The notes: generated by a model not told the origin, from the sequence alone. 64,000 nucleotides of DNA from an uncultured Oscillospiraceae bacterium (GCA_947625045.1 CANQMW010000011.1:29448-93447); one strand, 5' to 3'. Shown: positions 8,222 through 16,415, numbered from the stretch's first letter. Made by a program: numbers and translations.

Positions 8222-9646
8222 CTATTTTGCGGCCCGCTGATAGCTCGCGCTCACCTGGGCCCATGGCCTGCCGGCGGGCATGTCCGCCTCCTCACCCAGC
8301 GCCCGGAGGGCGGGCAGGGCGTCGGCGCCCAGGGACCGGAGATAGCCGGCGTCCACCTCTGTCAATTGGCCGGAGAGGTACCGGTCCGCGTTGTAGTTCG
8401 CGATGAGGCGTCCCGGCCCGGCCAGGGCCATGACGCACCATAGCCCCAGGGCGAAGAGGCCCGCCGCCCGGAAGAAGGATGCGCCGGGGCGGCGGAGCTT
8501 CCAGCCTGCCATGAGGATGCCGAAGGCGATGACCGCCATGGCCCAGAGGGTCAGCAGCCGCAGCACGCTGAGACCAAAGGCGTCGATGTAAAGGCACATC
8601 CGCCGGAAGGCGGAGGCCAGGATCACCGCGGTGAGGGCCAGCAGCAGAGCATAGAGCCCCCGCAGGAGCTTTCCGCCATGGGAGGCGAAGCGCTCTTTAT
8701 CCGTGCCCGCGAGGCACAGGGTCAGATTGATGGCCGCCACGGCCACCAGCTGGAAGAACCCGGACCGGGCGTACTCCGCCCAGCCCCCGGCCATGGACGC
8801 CTCCGCAGCACCGCCGAAGAGGTACTTGATCTGGATATAGCAGAAAATTATGTAAACTATATCCAGCGCCGCCGTCATGCCCAGAAACAGCACCGCCCGC
8901 CGGGGTCTGCCGAGATATTCCGCCGCCCTGGGGGTAGGGGCCTCACGGATAAAGTACAATGCCGAGGCGAGGAACAGCGCCGTCGTTAAGGTCCGGAGAG
9001 GTCGGAAAATACGGCCTATGGGAAAGTCCGGGCGGAGGCGGGAGAAGAGGTCGGAGAACACCGCGTCCGCGCTGGATAAGAGCCACAGCACCACCGCCGC
9101 CACCGGCAGGGCGAGGAGCACCGACGCGGCGGCATAGCCCAGCTTTTTCCGATCTGCCCGCCGCCCAAGCTGGCCCAGGGCCCGGAAGGGCCGCCCAAGC
9201 CGGGTGCACAGGGCCAGGATGGACAGCGTCACCGCGTCGAAGATGGCCCGGGGCCGGCAGCAGTCCGTCCGGCCCGCCAGGGCGAAGGTGGCCATGGCGG
9301 CGGTGAGAAGGATGACCAAGCAGTTCAGCGCCGTGAAGATGGGCTCGTCCCACAGGGCGCAGGCGAGCGCCGACAGGAGGACGGCGGCCACGCAGACCAC
9401 CGCGCCGGGGGAGAGCCGGGCCCGGCGGCCCAGGGCAATGAACACCGCGGCGAAGTGGGCGCACACCAGCGCGGTCACCCCCAGGTGGGGCAGGCCGAAG
9501 TCCAGCATCCGCACGAAGTCGAAGTTTGCCCAGAAAAGCCACGCCAGCCCGATCGCCAGCGCCGGGATGGCTCCGTCCCGCCAGGAGAGGGGCTCCGCCA
9601 GCGTCGATTTAGTTTCCATAATATATTCTTGCTTTGCCTCGTCCAT
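8222..9646 (-). CDS. DUF4153/DUF4173-like polytopic membrane protein
   Basis: 474 residues with roughly twelve hydrophobic helices. Segments such as SADAVFSDLF and LDIVYIIFCYIQIKYLFGG resemble the DUF4153/DUF4173 membrane families found in Firmicutes; which of the two is uncertain. An internal start (METKSTL, ten residues in) is possible. It is separated by four bases from the upstream Xre-type regulator and is the last gene of a five-gene operon with three DUF2975 proteins. The role is unknown; the neighbourhood suggests an envelope-stress or membrane-state unit controlled by the small regulator (inference). Confidence 0.7.
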   Translation of the reverse strand: MDEAKQEYIMETKSTLAEPLSWRDGAIPALAIGLAWLFWANFDFVRMLDFGLPHLGVTALVCAHFAAVFIALGRRARLSPGAVVCVAAVLLSALACALWDEPIFTALNCLVILLTAAMATFALAGRTDCCRPRAIFDAVTLSILALCTRLGRPFRALGQLGRRADRKKLGYAAASVLLALPVAAVVLWLLSSADAVFSDLFSRLRPDFPIGRIFRPLRTLTTALFLASALYFIREAPTPRAAEYLGRPRRAVLFLGMTAALDIVYIIFCYIQIKYLFGGAAEASMAGGWAEYARSGFFQLVAVAAINLTLCLAGTDKERFASHGGKLLRGLYALLLALTAVILASAFRRMCLYIDAFGLSVLRLLTLWAMAVIAFGILMAGWKLRRPGASFFRAAGLFALGLWCVMALAGPGRLIANYNADRYLSGQLTEVDAGYLRSLGADALPALRALGEEADMPAGRPWAQVSASYQRAAK

Positions 9647-9650
9647 GGCG

Positions 9651-9854
9651 TCAGTCCTCCCGGTATTCCAGGATGTCCCCGGGCTGGCAGTCCAGGGCCC
9701 GGCAGATAGCGTCCAGGGTGGAAAACCGCACGGCCTTGGCCTTTCCGGTCTTAAGGACGGATAGGTTCGCGATGGTGAGGCCCACCCGCTCCGCCAACTG
9801 GGTCAGGCTCATGTGCCGCCGGGCAAGCATCACATCAAGGTTAACATAAATCAT
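9651..9854 (-). CDS. Small Xre/Cro-type transcriptional regulator (YozG-like)
   Basis: 67 residues making a single helix-turn-helix domain: MSLTQLAERVGLTIANLSVLKTGKAKAVRFSTLDAICRAL with the typical end CQPGDILEYRED. Proteins of this size and ending are usually encoded next to DUF2975 membrane proteins, as here (ten bases after one). It probably regulates its own operon through the dyads at 11503-11550. This is inference from context. Confidence 0.88.
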   Translation of the reverse strand: MIYVNLDVMLARRHMSLTQLAERVGLTIANLSVLKTGKAKAVRFSTLDAICRALDCQPGDILEYRED

Positions 9855-9864
9855 AACGCTGCCC

Positions 9865-10395
9865 TCATATGGTCAGGTCGTTCACCGCCTGCTCCACAGC
9901 GGCTCTCTCCGCCAGGCGGCTGAGGGTGAACAGCACGGCCGTGATGATGGCGGCGGCAAGAGCCAGAGCCAGCATCTCCATCACGTATATGTCCAGCCGG
10001 TACACCAGGCGCTGGAGCACGCTCATGGCCTGGTCCACCCGGTCTGCCCGCTCGTAGAGCATGGTCCACACGAGCAGCGCCAGCAGCACCGTGTCGGCGC
10101 CGCCGCACCGGCCCATCCGGCGCAGGCGGCCGGCGGCGGAGCCGTCGAACCTCCCGCCGCACTGACCGGCCAGAGCCCACATGTCCCACAGAATGGGGGC
10201 AGCCGCCACGAGGGCAAGCAGAATGAGGGATTCCGTTGCCGTAGACCGGCCGAACACCCCGTAGGACGCGGGCCATGCCTGGCCCCGGAGGGCCAGAACG
10301 AAGTGATATGTATTATCTGCCACGAGATACAGCCAAAAGGCGGCCCCCAGCGCCGCCAGGGCCCGCAGGCTCCGGGTGAGAGGTTTATTATCCAT
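9865..10395 (-). CDS. DUF2975 membrane protein (third of three paralogs)
   Basis: 176 residues, four predicted helices, start after GAAAGGAGG. It ends in NDLTI, an ending shared by the two upstream paralogs (ENALTI, ENDLTI), so the tail is probably functional. It lies 15 bases downstream of the second copy and ten bases upstream of the Xre-type regulator. DUF2975 proteins have no established biochemical function; the constant association with YozG-like regulators suggests membrane sensing or interaction with the regulator. Confidence 0.78.
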   Translation of the reverse strand: MDNKPLTRSLRALAALGAAFWLYLVADNTYHFVLALRGQAWPASYGVFGRSTATESLILLALVAAAPILWDMWALAGQCGGRFDGSAAGRLRRMGRCGGADTVLLALLVWTMLYERADRVDQAMSVLQRLVYRLDIYVMEMLALALAAAIITAVLFTLSRLAERAAVEQAVNDLTI

Positions 10396-10410
10396 ATCCC
10401 GCGCCTCCTT

Positions 10411-10938
10411 TCAGATGGTCAGGGCGTTCTCGTCCGCCAGCGCCGCCGCGCGCCCGGCGGACCGGCTCAGGGCCAGCACCGCCGCCGTCATGGCCGCGCA
10501 GCCCAGGGTGAGCCCTAAGTACAGGAGCATGGTTCCGTCCAGCATCCGGGGCAGGCCCCAGAGAAAGCCGCCGCCCAGCCGGTCCGTGCGGAAGGAGAGC
10601 ATCATCGCGTCCGACGCCGCGAGAAGGACCGTCTCCAGCCCGGAGAGCATTGCCAGCACCCGCAGGCGCTTTTCCTGGTAAAAACCCCGGCCCAGGCCCA
10701 CCTGCCGGAAGAGGCCCCAGGCCGCGATCAGGGCGGGGAATGGGGCGAGATGGGCCAGGCACAGCAGTATACTGCTGACGAAGCTGCGCTGATAGAGGGA
10801 GGCCTCGTAGGGGTCGTTCCTTAGGTTGGAGACGACGACGCGCAGATCGTATAGATCCAGCCGCAGACGCATGGCCAGCGCCAGGCCTGCCAGCACCAGC
10901 AGGGCCCGCAGCAGCCAGGAGAGTTTTTTCAGTTCCAT
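10411..10938 (-). CDS. DUF2975-like membrane protein (second of three paralogs)
   Basis: 175 residues from the ATG at 10938 (MELKKLSWLLRALL), preceded by GGGAGA; a longer open frame upstream overlaps the preceding gene and is not favoured. Four helices, a basic loop FYQEKRLRVLAML after the second helix, and the ending DENALTI. It is more divergent than the other two copies. Same operon and probable role as its neighbours. Confidence 0.75.
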   Translation of the reverse strand: MELKKLSWLLRALLVLAGLALAMRLRLDLYDLRVVVSNLRNDPYEASLYQRSFVSSILLCLAHLAPFPALIAAWGLFRQVGLGRGFYQEKRLRVLAMLSGLETVLLAASDAMMLSFRTDRLGGGFLWGLPRMLDGTMLLYLGLTLGCAAMTAAVLALSRSAGRAAALADENALTI

Positions 10939-10949
10939 GGCGTCTCCCT

Positions 10950-11468
10950 TCATATGGTCAGGTCGTTTTCGTCCTGCAGGTCGGCAGCCTTCAATGTCAG
11001 GTGGCTCAGCGCCGCGGCGGCCACCGTCGCTGCCACGCCGATGAAGGCCACGAACAGGCACCGGACCACGGCGCCGAACACATCCCCGTCCAGCCGGCTG
11101 AAAAAGCTGTCCGAGGGGGCGTTGGCGGCGGAGATGTGGAATTTATAGATAAGTCCATAGACCAGCATGACCACGTCCAGCACCGTGTCGGTCAGGGCGC
11201 ATAGACTGATGCGCCGCAGGCGGCGGGCGTTTTCCACGCAGAAGCTGTTGTTTCTGCCGATCTGGGTGAAGATGTGCCAGGCGTCCCAGAGCACCAGCAG
11301 CGGCGGCAGCAGCATCAGGCACAGCAGCAGGGGATAGGCCACCACGTAGGCTCCATCCGCGATGGCGATGCCCAGCATCCGGCCAAACCAGTTGGCGAAC
11401 ACCAGCCACACCAGTCCGCATAAGACGACCACCGCCCGCAGGAGGATGGAGAGTTCCTTTTGTTTCAT
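10950..11468 (-). CDS. DUF2975 membrane protein (first of three paralogs)
   Basis: 172 residues, four helices. The loop GRNNSFCVENARRLRRIS between helices 2 and 3 is the best-conserved DUF2975 feature, and the protein ends in DENDLTI. It is the first gene of the operon, about 25 bases downstream of a strong promoter framed by two perfect palindromes. Confidence 0.8.
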   Translation of the reverse strand: MKQKELSILLRAVVVLCGLVWLVFANWFGRMLGIAIADGAYVVAYPLLLCLMLLPPLLVLWDAWHIFTQIGRNNSFCVENARRLRRISLCALTDTVLDVVMLVYGLIYKFHISAANAPSDSFFSRLDGDVFGAVVRCLFVAFIGVAATVAAAALSHLTLKAADLQDENDLTI

Positions 11469-11493
11469 GTCAGATCACCTCCGATGTGGCCTC

Positions 11494-11550
11494 AGTATAG
11501 CGCGGTAATTACCGAATGTCAATAAAAATTTATCGAATTTCGATAAATTT
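11494..11550 (-). promoter_or_regulatory. DUF2975 operon promoter with two perfect palindromes
   Basis: Minus-strand TTGACA (11517-11522), 17-base spacer, TATACT (11494-11499). The spacer contains CGGTAATTACCG (11503-11514). Just upstream of -35 lies a 25-base palindrome with 12-base arms around one central base, AAATTTATCGAA/TTCGATAAATTT (11526-11550). These are good operator candidates for the Xre-type regulator of the operon. Confidence 0.8.
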
Positions 11551-11563
11551 CTTTGAAGGCGAG

Positions 11564-11727
11564 GACGCTCCAAAAAGGCCCCCTTGTGCAAAGGGGGCTG
11601 GCACGGCGCAGCCGTGACTGGGGGATTGTTACCCAGACTGGAGGTTGTCTTACACTGGTAACAACCCCTCCGAGCCGCCTTATGGCGGCCCACCTCCCCT
11701 TGCACAGGGTAGGCTTTTGGGCGCTCA
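11564..11727. repeat. Dispersed palindromic repeat element
   Basis: About 160 bases without a convincing gene. The left end CCCCCTTGTGCAAAGGGGG and right end CCACCTCCCCTTGCACAGGG are roughly inverted, with inner inverted parts GGGGGATTGTTACC...GGTAACAACCCCTCC. From memory, similar elements are common intergenic repeats in gut Clostridia; only one copy is present in this window, so the dispersed nature is not shown here. Confidence 0.6.
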
Positions 11728-11729
11728 AT

Positions 11730-12356
11730 TTACTTCTCAACGATCACGACGAACTCCCCCCTGGGTCCCGTTCCCCGGTGGAGTATGCGCAGGCCCGCCA
11801 GCAGCCTCTCCGCCGCCGGAACGTCGTAGGGATGAAAGATCATGCCGCCGGCGTATCGGATGCTCCCGTCTGGCAGTAGGGTATGCTCCCGGGCGAGGTC
11901 GTCCTCCTCCGGCTTGTCGAAGGCCAGCAGGAGCAGACCGCCGGACCGGGTGATGCGTGTAAGCTCCCGGAGGGCCCTCTGCCCGTCGGGGACGGTCATG
12001 TGGTCCAGCACGGAAAAGCAGACCACGCCGTCGAAGGCGCCGTCGGGCCAGCCGGTGTCCAGGACGCTGGCGGTCCTGTGTCCGGCAAGCGCAAGGCCGT
12101 ACCGCTCCAGGACCTGCCCGGTGATCTCTACCGCCGTCTGGGACACATCCAGGGCCGTCACTTCAAAGCCGTTGGAGGCCAGCGCCAGGGCCCATGCCCC
12201 CCAGCCGCACCCGGCGTCGCAGACGGAACGGACGCCATGCCGCCGGAAGAGCTCTATCTCCGGCGAGGCCAGGCGGTACCAGGGCCTGGCATAGGTTACA
12301 TAGTCAAGGTCCCTGTCCCGCTGCCAGCTCCGCTCCCAAAAGTCCGGCATGTCCAT
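11730..12356 (-). CDS. Class I SAM-dependent methyltransferase
   Basis: 208 residues. Motif I VCDAGCGWGAWALALA near residue 45 binds S-adenosylmethionine; an acidic residue ends beta-2 (VTALDVSQ), and FDGVVCFSVLDHM forms the motif after beta-4. The domain is the Methyltransf_11/25 type. The substrate cannot be told from sequence. It is monocistronic, with TTTACA-17-TAAAAT upstream on the minus strand, divergent from the ylmC-like gene. Confidence 0.85.
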   Translation of the reverse strand: MDMPDFWERSWQRDRDLDYVTYARPWYRLASPEIELFRRHGVRSVCDAGCGWGAWALALASNGFEVTALDVSQTAVEITGQVLERYGLALAGHRTASVLDTGWPDGAFDGVVCFSVLDHMTVPDGQRALRELTRITRSGGLLLLAFDKPEEDDLAREHTLLPDGSIRYAGGMIFHPYDVPAAERLLAGLRILHRGTGPRGEFVVIVEK

Positions 12357-12380
12357 CCCTCCCCGGCGTGTAATACAACA

Positions 12381-12409
12381 ATTTTACACCCTGCCGCGAA
12401 GGTTGTAAA
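12381..12409 (-). promoter_or_regulatory. Promoter of the methyltransferase gene
   Basis: Minus strand: TTTACA (12404-12409), 17-base spacer, TAAAAT (12381-12386), 25 bases before the start codon. Confidence 0.65.
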
Positions 12410-12417
12410 TCGCCGCC

Positions 12418-12446
12418 GCATAGTTTCGACAGCCCTCGCATACATA
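12418..12446 (+). promoter_or_regulatory. Sigma-E-like sporulation promoter of ylmC
   Basis: GCATAGT (12418-12424), 14-base spacer, CATACATA (12439-12446). This is close to the sigma-E consensus (KMATATT, 13-15 bases, CATACAHT) and precedes a gene whose family is sporulation-associated. The match is by eye. Confidence 0.5.
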
Positions 12447-12466
12447 CTCTATGGGAGGGGATCGTT

Positions 12467-12748
12467 ATGCAGAGCCGGTTTTCGGATTTCCGGTACAAAG
12501 AGGTCATCAACGTCCGCTCAGGGCAGCGGCTGGGGTACGTGTGCGACGCGGAGTTTTCCACCCGGGATGGGCGCATCACCGCCCTCATTGTGCCGGGGAA
12601 GGCCCGGTATTTTGGCTACATCGGCCGGGAGGAGGACTACGTGCTGCCCTGGGAGTGCATCGGCCGCATCGGGGACGACTTGATACTCGTTGAGTCCGAC
12701 GCGGGCATCCGCCGGGAGAAACGGCCCAAAAAGGGGCTGTTCGGGTGA
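12467..12748 (+). CDS. YlmC/YmxH-family sporulation protein (PRC-barrel)
   Basis: 93 residues; GGGAGGGG lies ten bases before the ATG. A single PRC-barrel domain with the family pattern SDFRYKEVINVRSGQRLGYV, PGKARYFGYIGREEDYVLPWECI and IGDDLILV. YlmC/YmxH proteins are found across endospore formers and are expressed in the mother cell; the molecular role is unknown. The promoter resembles sigma-E sites, which fits. Its presence supports a spore-forming host. Confidence 0.85.
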   Translation: MQSRFSDFRYKEVINVRSGQRLGYVCDAEFSTRDGRITALIVPGKARYFGYIGREEDYVLPWECIGRIGDDLILVESDAGIRREKRPKKGLFG

Positions 12749-12757
12749 AAAAAGGGC

Positions 12758-12786
12758 TTGAAATGGTTGGATAATGCTGATATAAT
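12758..12786 (+). promoter_or_regulatory. Promoter of rpsB-tsf
   Basis: TTGAAA (12758-12763), 17-base spacer, TATAAT (12781-12786). A leader of about 110 bases follows before rpsB; it may hold an S2-responsive structure, but no specific motif was identified. Confidence 0.8.
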
Positions 12787-12902
12787 ATCCTAGCTTGCCT
12801 ATTACGCACGGGCGCTGACGCACGGCCCTGTCCCGCAAGGGTGGCCGCAAGGATGAGGCGTCCGGAGGGTAAAAACTGAAAAAATAAGGAGGAAAAAACG
12901 TA

Positions 12903-13658
12903 ATGGCAGTAGTAACGATGAAGCAGCTCCTGGAGGCCGGCGTCCACTTCGGACACCAGACCCGCCGCTGGAACCCCAAGATGGCGGAGTACATCTACCT
13001 GGAGCGCAACGGCATCTATATCATCGACCTGCAGAAGACCGCGAAGAAGCTGGAGGAGGCCTACGCCTTCGTCCGCGGGCTTGCCGAGAGCGGCCAGTCC
13101 ATCCTGTTCGTGGGCACCAAGAAGCAGGCCCATGACGCGGTGGCCGAGGAGGCCAGCCGGGTGGGCCAGTACTACGTGAACGCCCGCTGGCTGGGCGGCA
13201 TGCTCACCAACTTCAAGACCATGCGCACCCGCGTGGACCGTCTCAACCAGCTCAAGCGCATGGCCGAGGACGGCACCTTCGATATGCTGCCCAAGAAGGA
13301 AGTCATGAAGCTCATGGGCGAGCAGGCGAAGCTGGAGAAGTACCTGGGCGGCGTGAAGGACATGAAGAAGCTGCCCGGCGCCCTGTTCGTCATCGACCCC
13401 CGCAAGGAGCACAACGCCATCGCCGAGGCCCGGAAGCTCCACATCCCCATCGTGGCCATCGTGGACACCAACTGCGACCCCGACGAGATCGACTATGTTA
13501 TCCCCGGCAACGACGACGCCATCCGCGCCATCCGGCTCATCTCCAACGCCATGGCCAACGCCGTGCAGGAGGGTCGCCAGGGCCAGGACGCCGAGGCTGA
13601 GGCCGAGGCTCCCGCCGAAGTGACCGAGGAAGAGACTGCCAAGGAGGAAGAGGAATAA
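12903..13658 (+). CDS. rpsB: 30S ribosomal protein S2
   Basis: 251 residues after AAGGAGG. Typical S2 segments: [48 protein letters not shown] and [23 protein letters not shown]. It has an acidic, Glu/Ala-rich tail of about 30 residues. Its stop codon overlaps the tsf start by one base (TAATG), the usual rpsB-tsf coupling. Confidence 0.97.
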   Translation: MAVVTMKQLLEAGVHFGHQTRRWNPKMAEYIYLERNGIYIIDLQKTAKKLEEAYAFVRGLAESGQSILFVGTKKQAHDAVAEEASRVGQYYVNARWLGGMLTNFKTMRTRVDRLNQLKRMAEDGTFDMLPKKEVMKLMGEQAKLEKYLGGVKDMKKLPGALFVIDPRKEHNAIAEARKLHIPIVAIVDTNCDPDEIDYVIPGNDDAIRAIRLISNAMANAVQEGRQGQDAEAEAEAPAEVTEEETAKEEEE

Positions 13659-14575
13659 TGGCTGCTGTTACCGCGAAAATGGTGAACGACCTGCGCCAGA
13701 GCACCGGCGCGGGGCTGATGGACTGCAAGAAGGCCCTGGTGGCCTGCGACGGCGATATGGACAAGGCCGTCGACTATCTGCGTGAAAAGGGCCTGGCCAG
13801 CGCCGGCAAGAAGGCCAGCCGCATCGCGGCCGAGGGCATGGCCTACGCCACCGTCATCGACGGCGTGGGCGTGGTGGTCGAGGTCAACTGCGAGAGCGAC
13901 TTCGTCGCCAGCAACGAGAAATTCACCGGCTTTGTGAAGGACCTGGCCAAGGTCATCGCCAAGGAGAACCCCGCCGACGTGGACGCCCTGCAGGAGTGCA
14001 AGTGGGTGGACGGCACCGGCACCGTGGCCGACGCCAAGAACGAGGTGTTCCTGGCCCTGCGTGAGAATATGCAGATTCGCCGCTTCGAGCGCGTCGAAGG
14101 CGGCGTGAACGTGCCCTACGTGCACATGAACGGCAAGGTGGGCGTGCTGGTGACCCTGGATACCGCCTCCACCGCCGAGCCCGTCATCGAGCTGGGCAAG
14201 GACGTGGCCATGCAGATATGCGCCATGCGTCCCCAGTACCTGGACAAGTCCGTGGTGGACGAGGCCTTCATCGCCCATGAGAAGGAAGTCCGCCTGGCCC
14301 AGGCCATGCAGGACCCGAAGAATGCCAAGAAGCCCGAGGCCATCATCGAGAAGATCGTCATGGGCGGCATCGAGAAGTATTACAAGGAGATCTGCCTTCT
14401 CCAGCAGGCCTACGTGAAGGGAGAGGGCGAGGACGTTTCCGCCCATGTGGCCGCCGTCGCCAAGGAAGTGGGCGCGCCCATCACCGTGAAGAGCTATATC
14501 CGCTACGAGAAGGGCGAGGGCATCGAGAAGCGTCAGGACGACTTGGCCGCCGAAGTGGCCAAGATGATCGGCTGA
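13658..14575 (+). CDS. tsf: Translation elongation factor Ts
   Basis: 305 residues, full length. The UBA-like N-terminus (VNDLRQSTGAGLMDCKKALVACDGDMDKAVDYLREKGL) is followed by the core with NCESDFVASNEKF, which contacts EF-Tu to release GDP. Translationally coupled to rpsB and ended by a strong terminator. Confidence 0.97.
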   Translation: MAAVTAKMVNDLRQSTGAGLMDCKKALVACDGDMDKAVDYLREKGLASAGKKASRIAAEGMAYATVIDGVGVVVEVNCESDFVASNEKFTGFVKDLAKVIAKENPADVDALQECKWVDGTGTVADAKNEVFLALRENMQIRRFERVEGGVNVPYVHMNGKVGVLVTLDTASTAEPVIELGKDVAMQICAMRPQYLDKSVVDEAFIAHEKEVRLAQAMQDPKNAKKPEAIIEKIVMGGIEKYYKEICLLQQAYVKGEGEDVSAHVAAVAKEVGAPITVKSYIRYEKGEGIEKRQDDLAAEVAKMIG

Positions 14576-14596
14576 TTGGCCCAAACAGAAAACGCA

Positions 14597-14630
14597 GAGA
14601 GGCGCTCCATGCGGAGCGCCTCTTTTGTTT
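14597..14630 (+). terminator. Terminator of rpsB-tsf
   Basis: AGAGGCGCTCC / GGAGCGCCTCT hairpin with an ATGC loop, followed by TTTGTTT. Confidence 0.92.
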
Positions 14631-14730
14631 GCCAGCCCGACGGGCGGCGAGAACCGGCAGTGCCCCGCACGCGGTTGGTGAGCGAAGCGAACTTTAGCGG
14701 GAGGGGCCCTGTCGGGCGAGGCCGCCCTTT
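14631..14730. repeat. Dispersed repeat, copy A (same as 25717-25814)
   Basis: About 100 bases nearly identical to 25717-25814: starts GCCAGCCCGACGGGCGG, includes AGAACCGGCAGTGCCCCGCACGCG and CGAACTTTAGCGGGAGGGGCCC, ends GCCGCCC. The outer GGGCGG/CCGCCC parts and the inner CCCGACGGGC / GCCCGACAGG-like parts can pair, so the transcript would fold. No coding potential is evident. Confidence 0.85.
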
Positions 14731-14741
14731 GCCAACCACAT

Positions 14742-14770
14742 TTGACAGCCTGCGGGATATGGAGTAAAAT
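14742..14770 (+). promoter_or_regulatory. Promoter of plsC
   Basis: TTGACA (14742-14747), 17-base spacer, TAAAAT (14765-14770), 23 bases before the start codon and directly after repeat copy A. Confidence 0.75.
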
Positions 14771-14793
14771 CGTCGGAGAAGCGGGGTGGTCGG

Positions 14794-15615
14794 ATGAAAA
14801 AGCGGGAGGACGGCCTGGAAAAGGTGTTCTGGCCCTATTATATCGGCGCGGCGGTCATCTGCGCGGTGCTGGGGTGCGTCTACCACTGGAACGTGTGGAT
14901 GTGGCTGGGCATGTTCGTGTGCTGGTCCGTGACGCTGCTGCTGGCCTGGGTGCTGATCGTATGGGCGCTGTCCTGGACGGTGGATCTTAATAAGCCCGTG
15001 AAGGAGGACCACCCGGGCGCCCGGCGCATCATCCTCAGCTTTATCGGCATTCTCTGCCGCATCGGGCGGCTCCGCATCCACGTCACCGGCTGGGAGAACA
15101 TCCCTGAGGGGCGCTTTCTGCTGGTTGGCAACCACCGCTCCAACTATGACCCCATCCTCACCATCTGGGCCCTGCGGCAGAGGGGCGTCGATATCGCCTT
15201 TATCACAAAGCCGGAGAACATGAAGATACCCCTGGTTCGGTATATCCACATGGGCAATTATCTGGTCATCGACCGGGACGACCCCCGGAAGGCCATCGCT
15301 ACCATGAACGAGGCGGCGGAGCTTTTAAAAAACGACGTGGTGAGCGTGGGCGTCTACCCCGAGGGCACCCGCAGCCGGGGCAAGGCCATGGTCCCCTTCC
15401 ACAACGCCATCTTCAAGATCGCCCAGAAGGCCAAGGTCCCCATGGTGGTGGCCGCCGTCACAGGCACGGAGAACATCGCCCGCAACATGCCCTGGCGGCA
15501 CACGGACGTGTATCTGAACTTCTGCGCCTGCCTTTATGACGCCGCGGCCATGTCTACAAAGGACATGAGCCAGCGGACACAGGAGCTCCTGACGGCCGCC
15601 ATGGGGGACGATTGA
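14794..15615 (+). CDS. plsC: 1-acyl-sn-glycerol-3-phosphate acyltransferase
   Basis: 273 residues. Two N-terminal helices (about 13-65) anchor a PlsC domain with the catalytic HX4D motif in GNHRSNYDP (about 110), the GTENI region near the end and the EGTRSRG substrate-binding motif (about 190). It transfers an acyl chain to lysophosphatidate to form phosphatidic acid in phospholipid synthesis. The long N-terminal membrane region is more extended than in E. coli PlsC but common in Firmicutes. Confidence 0.9.
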   Translation: MKKREDGLEKVFWPYYIGAAVICAVLGCVYHWNVWMWLGMFVCWSVTLLLAWVLIVWALSWTVDLNKPVKEDHPGARRIILSFIGILCRIGRLRIHVTGWENIPEGRFLLVGNHRSNYDPILTIWALRQRGVDIAFITKPENMKIPLVRYIHMGNYLVIDRDDPRKAIATMNEAAELLKNDVVSVGVYPEGTRSRGKAMVPFHNAIFKIAQKAKVPMVVAAVTGTENIARNMPWRHTDVYLNFCACLYDAAAMSTKDMSQRTQELLTAAMGDD

Positions 15616-15623
15616 GGCGGATT

Positions 15624-15652
15624 TTGCAATTGTACAAGCATTGTGGTATAAT
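15624..15652 (+). promoter_or_regulatory. Promoter of the membrane protein at 15698
   Basis: TTGCAA (15624-15629), 17-base spacer, consensus TATAAT (15647-15652), nine bases after the plsC stop. Confidence 0.75.
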
Positions 15653-15697
15653 ATCCCTGTAAGCATCAAGAGCGTCATCCGAAAGGAGGGAAGGCGT

Positions 15698-16393
15698 CTG
15701 AAAAAGCGTGAGAAAAAAGAGGACAAGCCCCAGGCGGACAAGCGGAAAAAATCCCGAAAGAAGAAAATAGCCGCCGGCATCGCCGGCATGCTGCTGGCCG
15801 CGGGCGTGACCGTGAACGAGGCCTTCGACCCCAAGGAGCTCCTCCAGAGCAAGGACACCCTGGCCCAGCCCAAAGTCCAGGAGCAGGTCCGGATGGCCGC
15901 GGAGCAGAGCGTGGCGGAGGAGAGCTATGAGCGGGTGACCCTGGCGGACGCGGCCCGGGGCTGGTTCATCCGGCTGCCCGTGGCGGTGAAGGGGACCATA
16001 CTGCTGCCCCTGTGGGCCATCGGGGCCATCCCCGTGGCGCTGGCGTCGGCGCTGTCGCCCCTGCGGTGGGCGCTTTTGAGCCTGGCGCTGCAGGTCGTGG
16101 TGCTGCTGGTGCTCTTTTGCGTCGTGTACAAGCTCATCTTCCCCCAGCGGAAGGTGCGGGAGCTCTTCAAAAAGAAGAACCTGGCCCGGCTGTTCCTGGG
16201 GGCGCTGACCGTGACGGCGGCTAACATCCTGCTGACCCAGCTTTGGACGGACTGGCCCGTGTGGCGGGCGGTGCTGCTGGCCGTGGTGGGCCTCGCCGTG
16301 GTGTGCGTGCTCTATAAGCGCATATGCGGCGCGTTCAAGGCCCCCGCCCCGGAGGTGGTGAAGACCCGCCTGGTGGTGGAGAGCGGTACCTAA
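15698..16393 (+). CDS. Unknown membrane protein with basic N-terminus, probable CTG start
   Basis: 231 residues. The open frame extends back to a TTG at 15641, but that codon lies inside the promoter (TATAAT at 15647). The only good ribosome site, AAAGGAGGG at 15682-15690, is seven bases before an in-frame CTG at 15698, which gives the natural-looking N-terminus (M)KKREKKEDKPQADKRKKSRKKK. This Lys-rich head is followed by a hydrophobic stretch, a charged region (about 50-85), then about four membrane helices (about 90-225). No family is recognised. A hairpin terminator follows. Confidence 0.7.
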   Translation: MKKREKKEDKPQADKRKKSRKKKIAAGIAGMLLAAGVTVNEAFDPKELLQSKDTLAQPKVQEQVRMAAEQSVAEESYERVTLADAARGWFIRLPVAVKGTILLPLWAIGAIPVALASALSPLRWALLSLALQVVVLLVLFCVVYKLIFPQRKVRELFKKKNLARLFLGALTVTAANILLTQLWTDWPVWRAVLLAVVGLAVVCVLYKRICGAFKAPAPEVVKTRLVVESGT

Positions 16394-16415
16394 TTATTAA
16401 ATTTTCCGAAGGACA

